From positions 1-64,000 of the forward strand of contig JAAFJT010000008.1 in NCBI GenBank assembly GCA_013298955.1: a DNA stretch of 64,000 bases, read 5' to 3'. A program made the translations under genes and the position numbers. This document shows positions 38,427 through 47,910 of the stretch, piece after piece. The stretch comes from Chitinophagales bacterium (GTDB lineage Bacteria > Bacteroidota > Bacteroidia > Chitinophagales > Saprospiraceae). How positions within the stretch are numbered: the first letter of the stretch is position 1; every line of letters begins with the position of its first letter. Below the pieces are notes generated by a model, which was not told the origin of the DNA, did no database searches, and saw only the letters and a list, made by a program, of their open reading frames with translations.

Positions 38427-39182
38427 TTATTTCAAAACGTCGTATCCGTACCGCAATATCATTCCGATGATGACTATTAAAAAAATATTTCTAACAAAAA
38501 GGTTGCCTTTCAAAATCGCCATGCGAGTGCCGACAATGGCTCCTGCGATATTAAATACTGCCATTGGCAACGCATACTGCCATAAAATATGGTCATTCAT
38601 CCAAAAAACGCCAATCGCACCAACATTCGACGCAACATTGACGACTTTGGCATGTGCGGAAGCCGTCAAAAAATCAAATCCCATCAAACTAATGAATGCC
38701 AATACCAAAAAACTCCCTGTGCCAGGCCCAAAAAAACCATCGTAGAAACCAACAATAGACCCAATTAAACTCCCATATATCAAAGCCTTGTTTTTTGAAA
38801 CCGTTTTGGTTTCAAAAGAGCCAAAATCTTTTTTCCAAAACGTGTAAATGGCTACTGCAATTAAGATGAAAAGCATCAATGGTTTTAGTTTTTGCGGGTC
38901 TAAATGACTCACCATTCGCGCTCCTAAAATGCTGAAAAGCATCGTCAATACACTTGTGATTAATAAAAATGTTTTATGAAAAGACACTTTTTGAGCATAT
39001 TGAATTGCCGCCGTTCCTGAACCCAGAACCGAAGGAATTTTACCCGTTCCAAGCAAGGCTGGAATGGGCATATTCGGTAAATTTATCAAGAGTGCAGGAG
39101 TTTGAATCAGTCCGCCGCCGCCCACAATGGAATCAATGAAGCCCGCTAAAAAAGCGAAAAAACATAATATAATACTGGTCAT
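38427..39182 (-). CDS. TauE/SafE-family sulfite exporter-like membrane protein
   Basis: FLAGFIDSIVGGGGLIQTPALL; GFYDGFFGPGTGSF. Confidence 0.93.
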   Translation of the reverse strand: MTSIILCFFAFLAGFIDSIVGGGGLIQTPALLINLPNMPIPALLGTGKIPSVLGSGTAAIQYAQKVSFHKTFLLITSVLTMLFSILGARMVSHLDPQKLKPLMLFILIAVAIYTFWKKDFGSFETKTVSKNKALIYGSLIGSIVGFYDGFFGPGTGSFLVLAFISLMGFDFLTASAHAKVVNVASNVGAIGVFWMNDHILWQYALPMAVFNIAGAIVGTRMAILKGNLFVRNIFLIVIIGMILRYGYDVLK

Positions 39183-39267
39183 AAAGGATAAACGATGATT
39201 TTAATTGTTTGATAATCAAGGAATTGCAAAAATAAGCAATTTCCGCCAGCAATTTTCCAAAGCATTT

Positions 39268-39657
39268 TCATAAGCGTTTTTCAGCTTCATCATCCTTTTT
39301 TTGTTTGCGTTGAGCGCGAAATGCCAAGACTTCCCACCGTTTCAACGTCGGCAAACGCGGACCTTCCACCACAAATGCTTTTTCAATTTGCGCAATCAAT
39401 TTTTCAATTGCCAACGCATGGTTCTCTAATTGCGAGCGAGTGGTTTGGTCCACCGCCGACAAAATGCCTTTTTTAGAAAGTTGATTGTTGAGTTTTTTCA
39501 AAACCAACTCTTTTTCGGTTTCGGTAAAAGCCTCCGATGCGTTCACATCGAACAAGACTTCGACTTTGGTTTCGACTTTATTGACGTTTTGTCCACCTTT
39601 GCCGCCACTGCGCGAAGTGCGAAACGTTAATTCTTTTTTGAGGATTTCGATATTCAT
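39268..39657 (-). CDS. arfB: Peptidyl-tRNA hydrolase ArfB (GGQ)
   Basis: FRTSRSGGKGGQNVNKVETKVEV and basic C-terminal tail. Confidence 0.93.
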   Translation of the reverse strand: MNIEILKKELTFRTSRSGGKGGQNVNKVETKVEVLFDVNASEAFTETEKELVLKKLNNQLSKKGILSAVDQTTRSQLENHALAIEKLIAQIEKAFVVEGPRLPTLKRWEVLAFRAQRKQKKDDEAEKRL

Positions 39658-40002
39658 GAATGCGTAAATGGTTTGTTAAAAGAATGCATACAATTATGGC
39701 TCGGATTCTTGTCTGAGTTCCGCCCGCACTTTCATTGACATTATAAAATTGAATCGTTTCTTCCATTTTTTTTAAACGTAATTTAGATTCCGTTTGTACT
39801 TTTGTTTTCAACTGTTTTTTTTAAGATGGGTTTTGGCAAGTAGTATTTTAATTCAACTAAAAAACTGATTTATACGAATTGTATTTTGCGAGCATTATAC
39901 ATAGATGAATAAAAATTTGTTATTCGGCTCCCTATTAACATTGGTTTGTAAAAACCTTATGTACATTTGCTATATCATTCAAGTTAAACGTAATAAAATA
40001 AA

Positions 40003-40506
40003 ATGCTTATGGCTGCTTTTACTGCAACTTATGTCATCCAAGCACCCGTGAATACGATTCAATCTTTCATTGAAGCGCGTTCTCAACAAGCGACCACCGT
40101 GCAAATGCCTTCTTTAAAGCATGAAAAAGCCTTTTTGAAAATCTGTAACCGACTTGTAATGGATATGCAAGCAGAAGCAATGAAGTTGACTTCGGAAGAA
40201 GCATCCAGCATCTGGAAAAGTATTCAAAAGGATATGCAACCGTTTTCCAAAATGGATAAAGCGATCCGAAATATGGTACCGATTTACGTAGGCGAAAAAG
40301 AATTGATATTAATTATCAAGTCTTTGTGGTTGAATATCAATCAATTGACTCAAGATATTAAATTAATTGCTCAATTGCCCGAAGTAGATGAAACAACGGC
40401 GGCATACGCTGATTATTTTGGGGATATGTTGCAAAATGCGATTCAAGACCCATCCAATACGCGGGTGATGGGCAAAAAAGCTTTATTGTACCTATTTGAA
40501 GACTAA
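40003..40506 (+). CDS. Hypothetical helical protein
   Basis: 167-aa ORF with plausible codon use; no recognised family. Confidence 0.65.
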   Translation: MLMAAFTATYVIQAPVNTIQSFIEARSQQATTVQMPSLKHEKAFLKICNRLVMDMQAEAMKLTSEEASSIWKSIQKDMQPFSKMDKAIRNMVPIYVGEKELILIIKSLWLNINQLTQDIKLIAQLPEVDETTAAYADYFGDMLQNAIQDPSNTRVMGKKALLYLFED

Positions 40507-40518
40507 TCTATGCCTTAC

Positions 40519-40585
40519 AACCGACATTCCGCACCCTAATTTTTAATTCCTTAAAATCAAAAATTAAGGTGCGGAATGTCGGTTT
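40519..40585. repeat. Long hairpin accgacattccgcaccctaatttttaa...
   Basis: aaccgacattccgcaccctaatttttaatt / caaaaattaaggtgcggaatgtcggttt. Confidence 0.85.
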
Positions 40586-40661
40586 AAATGAAGCATAAAT
40601 GTAATTCAAAAACGAAAATGGAGTGTATTTTTTGAAAAAAATTGAATTTCATTCGGCGAAT

Positions 40662-40717
40662 TAAAAAAGGCTCCGTTTAGGAAACGTTGAACGTTTCCTA
40701 AACGGAGCCTTTTTTAT
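40662..40717. terminator. Bidirectional terminator
   Basis: aaaaaaggctccgtttaggaaacgttgaacgtttcctaaacggagcctttttt. Confidence 0.85.
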
Positions 40718-40734
40718 TTAAATTTGAAAAAACG

Positions 40735-41505
40735 TTAAGGCGCAAACTCAATCTGCACTGTATCATCCACTTTCAAACCCAACATTTCACTTGCACGCCC
40801 TGTATGAATCGCGATTTCCAAATAATCGGTGTTAAACAAACAAAGCGTATCGCCCATCGAAACCTCATTATAATGTCTCGACAATTTGCGAATCGGGTCA
40901 TGGCGTTTGAAAAAGAGTTTAAACGCTCGATTTTTGCCCACGCGCTCAAACAACGTGCGCGTAATATTCAAAACCACATTTCCATAATCATCAATATGAA
41001 TGACACTTCCACGAATCTGCGTTTGCGACGTAACGGGTTGAAACATAAGGCGTTGTAAAATATCGCCTGCGGGTTTGCCCACCGTTTCAATCGGATTGCC
41101 TTTGACAATATGCCCTACTGCATGCGCCAATACATCCCGTATCGGCTCAATGCTCAAACCCGAAAACGGCAATTCATACGCCACCTGCGGCAAAGTCGGA
41201 AATATCAACGATAGCAACCCATTATCAGGCACCACAAAGTAATGATTTTTATAAACCGTTACTAAAAACCGATTGCGGTCTCCTCCCATATTATTGACGC
41301 TGATAACATGAATCGTGCCTTCAGGAAAGCAATGCCAACAATTTTTCAACGTAAATGCCGCTTGTACAATATCATGTTTTTTAATCTGGTGCGTAATATC
41401 TATCAAATTGAGTTGGCGGTGACGAGTCAGCATCGCCCCTTTGATGCTCGGCACATAATAGTCCTTGTCACCAAAATCTGTCGTCATCGTTACAATAGTC
41501 ATCAA
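40735..41505 (-). CDS. SAM hydroxide adenosyltransferase (DUF62 family)
   Basis: IVTMTTDFGDKDYYVPSIKGAML; PDNGLLSLI; HIDDYGNVVLNI. Confidence 0.93.
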   Translation of the reverse strand: MMTIVTMTTDFGDKDYYVPSIKGAMLTRHRQLNLIDITHQIKKHDIVQAAFTLKNCWHCFPEGTIHVISVNNMGGDRNRFLVTVYKNHYFVVPDNGLLSLIFPTLPQVAYELPFSGLSIEPIRDVLAHAVGHIVKGNPIETVGKPAGDILQRLMFQPVTSQTQIRGSVIHIDDYGNVVLNITRTLFERVGKNRAFKLFFKRHDPIRKLSRHYNEVSMGDTLCLFNTDYLEIAIHTGRASEMLGLKVDDTVQIEFAP

Positions 41506-41812
41506 AAGTAATTTGGGAATTGAGATGAAACAATCATTGGTGGAATTACACTTAAAAAATTGATTTTAAACTTTTTACCCTTTACAAATTCCATTCACAA
41601 GTTCGCTTAATTTTATATTTTTTTAAAAAATTTGTATAAAAAAATTTGCTTTTCTCCTATCTTTTTCTTTATTTTACACAAAAATAAGACTTCATTACAT
41701 TAAAAGATGCTTTTATGAAAAAAAATTTTGCTTTTCATCACATATTTAACAATAGAAATACACAAAGGAGGGCTGTGCCATGATTGTTTTTTAAAATGTA
41801 TGAGCCAATCAA

Positions 41813-41936
41813 GATACAATTGGAACGCGGATAACACGGATAGGGCGGATTTTCACGGATTTTTTTGAATCAAAAAAAATCCAATTAAAAAAATCCGTGA
41901 AAATCCGCTCTATCTGTGTCATCTGCGTTCCAATTC
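41813..41936. repeat. Family G palindrome
   Basis: gatacaattggaacgcggataacacggatagggcggattttcacggattttttt / aaaaaaatccgtgaaaatccgctctatctgtgtcatctgcgttccaatt. Confidence 0.9.
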
Positions 41937-42012
41937 GCTCCACATTGGATAACCTTGTACGCATTGTTTAACCATTAAACATCAAAAGTTCAACCAAAAA
42001 ATTCAAAAAAGT

Positions 42013-43056
42013 TTGAGCGAAATCATTTTGACCATTGATGGAGTTGATTTGTTAGCCCTTTACGGTGAAAATAACTCCAAATTGAACCTTGTCCGCAAGG
42101 CGTTTCCCGATTTGACGATTACGTCTCGGGGTAATAATTTGAAAATCGCAGGAGCCAAAAGCGATGCGCAGACCGCCAAAGCCACGATGGAAATGATGGT
42201 GCGGATGCTCAAAGACCATAAAGAATTGTCTTCTCAAACCGTGACGGACATGTTGAAAGGCGAAAACCCGTATGAAGTGCGGCTGCCCGCAGGCGAAAGT
42301 AATGCTACTATCGTCTATGGACGCGATGGCGCACCCATCAAGGCGAAAACCCGCAATCAACGCAAACTCGTCGAAGCCATTGACCAACATGATATTGTGT
42401 TTGCGCTCGGTCCCGCAGGAACGGGCAAAACCTATACGGCGGTTGCGATGGCAGTACGGGCGTTGAAGCACAAAATTGTGAAAAAAATTATTTTGACGCG
42501 CCCCGCAGTGGAAGCTGGTGAAAATTTGGGTTTCTTGCCCGGAGATTTGAAGGAGAAAATTGACCCGTATTTGCGCCCGTTATACGACGCGCTGGACGAT
42601 ATGTTTCCTGCCGACAAACTCACGCAAATGATGACGAGTCGTACGATTGAAGTGGCACCGTTAGCGTTCATGCGCGGTCGGACGTTGAATGATGCGTTTG
42701 TCATCCTCGACGAAGCGCAAAATGCGACTCCGCAACAGATGAAAATGTTCTTAACGCGGCTCGGTCCGACGGCTAAATGTGTGGTGACGGGCGATTTGTC
42801 TCAAATCGATTTGCCGCGCAATATTCAGTCTGGCTTGGTGCAATCGTTGGATATTTTGAAAAATGTGGATGGGATTGCACAAGTGTTTTTGTCTGCGGAG
42901 GATGTGGTGCGGCATCGCTTGGTGAAGGAAATCATCAAAGCGTATGAAGCCGACGACGAAGCTTGGCGACAACACAAAATGGCGCAAGACGCTCGACGGA
43001 ATAATACCACTCGAAGCATGCCCGATAAAACGGAAGAAGCGAGTACGAATGAATAA
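42013..43056 (+). CDS. PhoH-family ATPase
   Basis: FALGPAGTGKTYTAVAMAVRAL; ILTRPAVEAGENLGFLPGDLKEKIDPYLRPLYDAL; TTG start at 42013. Confidence 0.95.
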   Translation: MSEIILTIDGVDLLALYGENNSKLNLVRKAFPDLTITSRGNNLKIAGAKSDAQTAKATMEMMVRMLKDHKELSSQTVTDMLKGENPYEVRLPAGESNATIVYGRDGAPIKAKTRNQRKLVEAIDQHDIVFALGPAGTGKTYTAVAMAVRALKHKIVKKIILTRPAVEAGENLGFLPGDLKEKIDPYLRPLYDALDDMFPADKLTQMMTSRTIEVAPLAFMRGRTLNDAFVILDEAQNATPQQMKMFLTRLGPTAKCVVTGDLSQIDLPRNIQSGLVQSLDILKNVDGIAQVFLSAEDVVRHRLVKEIIKAYEADDEAWRQHKMAQDARRNNTTRSMPDKTEEASTNE

Positions 43057-43091
43057 TTAATTATAATTATAAAAGATTGATTGATAAGGAC

Positions 43092-43126
43092 AACGGCATT
43101 CGTTTTGGAAACGGATGCCGTTTTTG
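43092..43126 (+). terminator. Terminator downstream of phoH
   Basis: aacggcattcgttttggaaacggatgccgttttt. Confidence 0.8.
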
Positions 43127-43146
43127 ATTAGATGACCTACATTTTT

Positions 43147-43177
43147 TTTGCAAAAAAGTTTCAAATGATTATCTTTG
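43147..43177 (+). promoter_or_regulatory. Bacteroidota-type promoter TTTG-N19-TAtcTTTG
   Basis: tttg at 43147-43150 and tatctttg at 43170-43177, ~37 bp upstream of the next ATG. Confidence 0.65.
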
Positions 43178-43213
43178 CTATAAATTTGCCCCAAATTTAA
43201 AAGGTATCAAACA

Positions 43214-43687
43214 ATGAAATTACAATTTAACCAGCGCGGCTATCTTGAACCGAATGATGTCATTGAGATAAGCCCTACGGATTTTAAAGAATTATTTGTT
43301 TTTAATGACCATCGTCAAATGCTTTTTGAAGCCTATTGCGATTTTTTAGCAAAACTTCAAGCCTTAGAACTTGGCACTTTTCGACAATGGGTCAATGGCA
43401 GTTTTACCACTAAAAAAGTGCAACCGAATGATATTGATGTGGTTACATTTGTGGATCATGTTTTATTTGATAAGCATGAATCCGTTTTTCGAGAATGGTA
43501 TCGGAATCGAAAGCAAGGCAAAATAGATTGTTATTTTGTACGCGTTTATCCAGAAGGGCATCAAAATTATTTTTTAACGCAATTCGATACCCTTCAATTT
43601 TGGCATGATTTCACAAGAGATTATAAGAAAAAAAGTGAAAAAAAAGGATTCATTCAACTCAATTTTCCAACCAATGAAATTAAGTAA
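43214..43687 (+). CDS. DUF6932-like nucleotidyltransferase-type protein
   Basis: WVNGSFTTKKVQPNDIDVVTFV, i.e. GS...DxD arrangement. Confidence 0.75.
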   Translation: MKLQFNQRGYLEPNDVIEISPTDFKELFVFNDHRQMLFEAYCDFLAKLQALELGTFRQWVNGSFTTKKVQPNDIDVVTFVDHVLFDKHESVFREWYRNRKQGKIDCYFVRVYPEGHQNYFLTQFDTLQFWHDFTRDYKKKSEKKGFIQLNFPTNEIK

Positions 43688-43922
43688 AAAAGATACTACA
43701 TTCATATTGTTGCAATTTAAACGCATTGAATCGCTCAATCAGTTGATTGAAGCCCATCATAAAATAGATGAACCGAGCCTATTGATGATGGAACAATATC
43801 ATGATATGCGGGAAGAGTCGATTAAATTGATTTTAAATTACTTTTTTCAATTAGGCGTTCAAAAGGATTTAGCTAAAGTCCTCCAAAAAGATTTTAAAAA
43901 TTTATGGGCAGTGGCTTCATAA
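43674..43922 (+). CDS. Small helical partner ORF overlapping the DUF6932-like gene
   Basis: MKLSKKDTTFILLQFKRIESLNQLIEAHHKIDEPSLLMMEQYHDM...; 14-nt overlap with the upstream gene; ORF-track start at 43605 shortened. Confidence 0.7.
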   Translation: MKLSKKDTTFILLQFKRIESLNQLIEAHHKIDEPSLLMMEQYHDMREESIKLILNYFFQLGVQKDLAKVLQKDFKNLWAVAS

Positions 43923-44061
43923 CCTGCATGAACCTCTTTAGCTTGATAAGCAAAAGTGCGCTGAACCGCAAGAAATCATACTTTTCATGAATGGTTTTGT
44001 CTCTCGTTTGAAGTCATTTTTTATTTACAAAATGGTTTTGGTTTGAAAACGCAATAAAAAA

Positions 44062-44093
44062 TGGCATTTGTTCCCAAACGGATGCCGTTTTTT
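44062..44093 (+). terminator. Terminator after the DUF6932 pair
   Basis: atggcatttgttcccaaacggatgccgtttttt. Confidence 0.7.
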
Positions 44094-44104
44094 ATATAAA
44101 TTAT

Positions 44105-44290
44105 TCACTTAGAATTTCCTGATAAGCATTCAATAACTCTATTTGATACCGTTTCATCAAACCATAATTTTTTTTTCAATCTTTCATTGTCTTTTGTAAA
44201 AGAAAACATAAAATTAGGGTTTGCCATATGCAATCCTTTCAAATATTCATAAAGCCTATCATGTAAGAGCAGTATTTCATTTTCGGTCAT
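44105..44290 (-). CDS. Small hypothetical protein downstream of hemW
   Basis: MTENEILLLHDRLYEYLKGLHMANPNFMFSFTKDNERLKKKLWF...; start shortened to ATG at 44290. Confidence 0.55.
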   Translation of the reverse strand: MTENEILLLHDRLYEYLKGLHMANPNFMFSFTKDNERLKKKLWFDETVSNRVIECLSGNSK

Positions 44291-44369
44291 AATGGATTTT
44301 ATTTTGGGTTTGAAAAGGCAAAATAAAACATTTTTATCAAAAAATGCCCGTTCTGACGAAACAGGTTTG

Positions 44370-45497
44370 TTATATAAACAATTCCGCAGCAATTCCATCT
44401 GCTAAAAATTTGCCTGATGCACTTAATATATAATGATTTTTATTTTTTATAATATTTTGATTATCAATAAAAAATTGAACCATTTTTTCAAAAAAACATC
44501 GTTTTTCAAAACCATATTTCAACTCAATGATTTCAATATCAATACCCCAAATCGTGCGCAAAGCGGTCATCACATACTCGTTATATTGTTGATTGATTGT
44601 CAAGATTTCTTTTTCAAAATTCAAATTTTCGATGGCAATCCCGTTTAAATATTGGTGATTATTTGCCACATTCCATTGCCGACTCGCGCCGTCAAAAGAG
44701 TGCGCAGATGGTCCAACGCCCAAATACGAAACCCCTTTCCAATAATTTGCATTGTGTTTGGAATACCAACCCGCTTGCGCAAAATTGGAAATTTCATAAT
44801 GAACATAACTTTTTTGCGCCATTTGTTCCATCAGTACTTCAAATTGAGTGGCGGCATGCTCATCACTCACAGCTATTTTTTTTTGCAAGCGTATCTGTTT
44901 GTCTAACGGCGTTTTAGGTTCTACCGTGAGCGCGTAACAGGAAATATGCGGAATTTTATAGTCAAAAATCGTATTCAAATTCGTCAACCATTGCGCATGT
45001 GAAGTGGTTGGTGTACCGTAAATCAAGTCAACCGTCAAGTTTTGGAAACCAATTGTCAACGCATTTTCGAGGCAATGACGGGCTTCTTGCGCATTATGAG
45101 CGCGATTCATATATTTTAAATCATTATCTGAAAAAGATTGAATACCAATACTTAATCGATTGATAGGCGTATCTCTTTTCAACATTTGAAGGTAGGCAAC
45201 CGATAAATCATCTGGATTTGCCTCCAAAGTGATTTCCGCTGTTGTGGAAACATCATATGTTTTAAAAATAATTTCAAATAAAACGGTCAATTGTTTTGCC
45301 TCCAAAAGAGAAGGCGTGCCGCCGCCGATGTAAATGGTGTTGATTTTTTCATCCTTCAAATAAGTGCGTCTTAAAGACAATTCGCGCCCAATCGCTTCCA
45401 TCATCACCGTTTGTTGCCGCAAGGAAGTGGAAAAATGAAAATTGCAATAATTGCATGCCTGTTTGCAAAATGGAATATGTATATAAATGCCTGCCAA
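44370..45497 (-). CDS. hemW: Radical SAM heme chaperone HemW
   Basis: GIYIHIPFCKQACNYCNFHFS; INTIYIGGGTPSLL; YLGVGPSAHSF. Confidence 0.93.
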   Translation of the reverse strand: MAGIYIHIPFCKQACNYCNFHFSTSLRQQTVMMEAIGRELSLRRTYLKDEKINTIYIGGGTPSLLEAKQLTVLFEIIFKTYDVSTTAEITLEANPDDLSVAYLQMLKRDTPINRLSIGIQSFSDNDLKYMNRAHNAQEARHCLENALTIGFQNLTVDLIYGTPTTSHAQWLTNLNTIFDYKIPHISCYALTVEPKTPLDKQIRLQKKIAVSDEHAATQFEVLMEQMAQKSYVHYEISNFAQAGWYSKHNANYWKGVSYLGVGPSAHSFDGASRQWNVANNHQYLNGIAIENLNFEKEILTINQQYNEYVMTALRTIWGIDIEIIELKYGFEKRCFFEKMVQFFIDNQNIIKNKNHYILSASGKFLADGIAAELFI

Positions 45498-45540
45498 TGC
45501 TTTATGATTTTAAAGATTCATTTAAAAACTTGGATTTGTG

Positions 45541-45673
45541 AAACACATAGGACACATAGGTTTCATAGAACACATAGGCATAAGCATTTTTTTTCGTTCA
45601 AGAAGCGAAAAAAGAAACACTTGCGCCTATGTGTCCTATGTGTCCTATGAAACCTATGTGTACTATGTGTTTT
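45541..45673. repeat. Family C palindrome
   Basis: aaacacataggacacataggtttcatagaacacatagg / cctatgtgtcctatgtgtcctatgaaacctatgtgtactatgtgttt. Confidence 0.92.
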
Positions 45674-45767
45674 AAAAATGCAATAAATCCAATTTTAACT
45701 TTGAAAAAAAACAAATCTACTGTACTTTTGAGGAAAAATTGCAATCATTTCAAATAATTCTATCTAT

Positions 45768-46292
45768 ATGTTTCAAAAAATCCTATTATCCATGAGTCTT
45801 GCCGCCTTTTTAGGCATCGGCTGCACCCCGAAAACGAGTAAAACCGCACCATCGGAAGACCAGGCTTATCAAATTTTTAAAGCCAAAGCCCATGATGGCA
45901 AGGCTTTTGGCGCGAAATTCGACCCAAAAGGTGCGATTCCATATGATGCTTTGGTTTCCAAAATTGAAAAAGGCGATAAAACCGAAAGTGTGACCGTCAC
46001 AGGCAAGGTCGAAGCCGTTTGTAAAGCAAAAGGTTGTTGGATGAATATCCAATCGGAAACGGGGAAACCGTCGATGTTTGTAAAATTCCAAGATTATGCG
46101 TTTTTTATGCCAAAAGATCTTGCTGGTAAAAAAATCGTCATGACTGGAAAAGCCTTTACCGAAACAACTCCTGTGGAACAATTGAAACATTTCGCGGAAG
46201 ATGACGGCAAATCGCCCGCCGAAATCGCTAAAATTACGAAACCAAAGACGGAAATGAAATTTATGGCAACAGGCGTTGTCATTGTGGATTAA
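45768..46292 (+). CDS. DUF4920-type lipoprotein
   Basis: Lipobox LGIGCTPK; VTGKVEAVCKAKGCWMNI; KFMATGVVI. Confidence 0.85.
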   Translation: MFQKILLSMSLAAFLGIGCTPKTSKTAPSEDQAYQIFKAKAHDGKAFGAKFDPKGAIPYDALVSKIEKGDKTESVTVTGKVEAVCKAKGCWMNIQSETGKPSMFVKFQDYAFFMPKDLAGKKIVMTGKAFTETTPVEQLKHFAEDDGKSPAEIAKITKPKTEMKFMATGVVIVD

Positions 46293-46327
46293 CGAAGTAA
46301 GTAGTTCAATTGAAAGAACCGATCCAA

Positions 46328-46359
46328 AAGGTCGGCGAGGTTGCAACCTCGCCGACCTT
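46328..46359. repeat. Perfect 32-nt palindrome
   Basis: aaggtcggcgaggttgcaacctcgccgacctt. Confidence 0.9.
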
Positions 46360-46477
46360 GATTCGATACGAATACACTGATTATCAATCATTTACATTTT
46401 GGTCGCTTATTTCAAATCAACTACTTAGCTTTTGATTTTTCAAGCCCTATTTTTTAGACTCTTTTAACAAACGCATC

Positions 46478-47068
46478 ATGAAGTATCGAGCAGCTAAAGC
46501 CTTCATTCTCAATGAGTTGAAAACGAAATTAACACCCAATTTATCGTATCATGGCGTACACCACACGTTAGATGTGTTGGCAACGACCCGCGCTTTATGC
46601 ACATCGGAGAAGGTGGGTCGGCGCGATAAATTGTTGTTGAAAACGGCTGCTTTATTCCATGATGTCGGATTTACGCGCAGTGTCCGCGAACATGAACGGC
46701 ATGGTTGCGAGATAGCGCGTTCTTTTCTACCCTATTTTGGGTATCAAACAAATGATATTGAATTGATTTGTGGGATGATTATGGCAACTAAAATCCCGCA
46801 ATCGCCGCAAACGCGTTTAGAAGCCATTTTGTGTGATGCCGATTTGGATTATCTTGGCAGAAATGATTTTTATTCGATTGGACAAACGCTGTTTGAAGAG
46901 TTAAAATCATTGGGTATTCTTTCCACCGAACAGGCTTGGAATCGACTGCAAGTTAATTTTTTAACGGCGCACCGTTTTTGTACGCATACGAATCTCGTGT
47001 TACGAGAACCCGTTAAACAATTGTATTTGAATGAGTTACGTCATTTAATCGCTACTTATTCCATCTGA
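46478..47068 (+). CDS. HD-domain phosphohydrolase
   Basis: SYHGVHHTLDVL; KTAALFHDVGF; CDADLDYLGR. Confidence 0.85.
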   Translation: MKYRAAKAFILNELKTKLTPNLSYHGVHHTLDVLATTRALCTSEKVGRRDKLLLKTAALFHDVGFTRSVREHERHGCEIARSFLPYFGYQTNDIELICGMIMATKIPQSPQTRLEAILCDADLDYLGRNDFYSIGQTLFEELKSLGILSTEQAWNRLQVNFLTAHRFCTHTNLVLREPVKQLYLNELRHLIATYSI

Positions 47069-47079
47069 ATACTTGGTTT

Positions 47080-47182
47080 GAATTAGGATTTATGAAATTA
47101 TTGGGATTCAATTCGGATTGATTTTTTAAGATTTTATCCTAAAATTCAATCCGAATTGAATCCTAAAAATCCTAATTCAGAC
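47080..47182. repeat. Family R palindrome (gaattaggattt)
   Basis: gaattaggatttatgaaattattgggattcaattcggattg / caatccgaattgaatcctaaaaatcctaattc. Confidence 0.88.
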
Positions 47183-47237
47183 CGTACCGCAACTTGAGTT
47201 AAATATTAAAAATCAAGCCCTTAATCATCTATCAACA

Positions 47238-47840
47238 ATGATACATATCGCTATTTTTGCTTCGGGCGGGGGCAGTAATGCACGCCGTATTTTGGAACAT
47301 TTTCAAAACCATCCATCTATTCGCGTCGCGCTTGTTGCGTCGAATCGCAAAGCGGCTTTTGTATTGGAAATCGCCGCCGAATATGGCGTTGAAACCTTCG
47401 TCATATCCAAAAACATGCTCACGCAACCCGCCGAACACCCCGATTTGAGTGAAAAATTAACCAAATTGGGTATTGACTATATCGTTTTGGCAGGTTTTTT
47501 GGTTTTGATGCCAAAGGAATTGGTGCATCTTTACAACGAACGCATTTTTAACATTCATCCCGCGCTCTTGCCCAAATTTGGTGGGCAGGGCATGTATGGC
47601 AAACACGTTCACGAAGCTGTCTATGCCGCAGTGCAGGCAGGGACGGAAACCGAATCAGGCATCACGATTCATTTAGTCAACGAATTTTATGATAAAGGCG
47701 CACCTTTATTTCAAGCCAAAATCGCCTTACAACGGACGGATTCGCCTTCCGAAATCGCTCGAAAAGTCCTTACATTGGAGCATCATTACTACCCACAAAC
47801 TATTGAAAATCAGATTTTAAAAGATAATTTAAAAATATAA
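47238..47840 (+). CDS. purN: Phosphoribosylglycinamide formyltransferase
   Basis: IAIFASGGGSNARRILEHF; FNIHPALLPKFGGQGMYG. Confidence 0.95.
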   Translation: MIHIAIFASGGGSNARRILEHFQNHPSIRVALVASNRKAAFVLEIAAEYGVETFVISKNMLTQPAEHPDLSEKLTKLGIDYIVLAGFLVLMPKELVHLYNERIFNIHPALLPKFGGQGMYGKHVHEAVYAAVQAGTETESGITIHLVNEFYDKGAPLFQAKIALQRTDSPSEIARKVLTLEHHYYPQTIENQILKDNLKI

Positions 47841-47910
47841 TTTCATATTTCGCCCGACTCGAATCACTCCAAAAACGCGCTGGTCGAAATGTTCTAAAAC
47901 GGTAACTATT

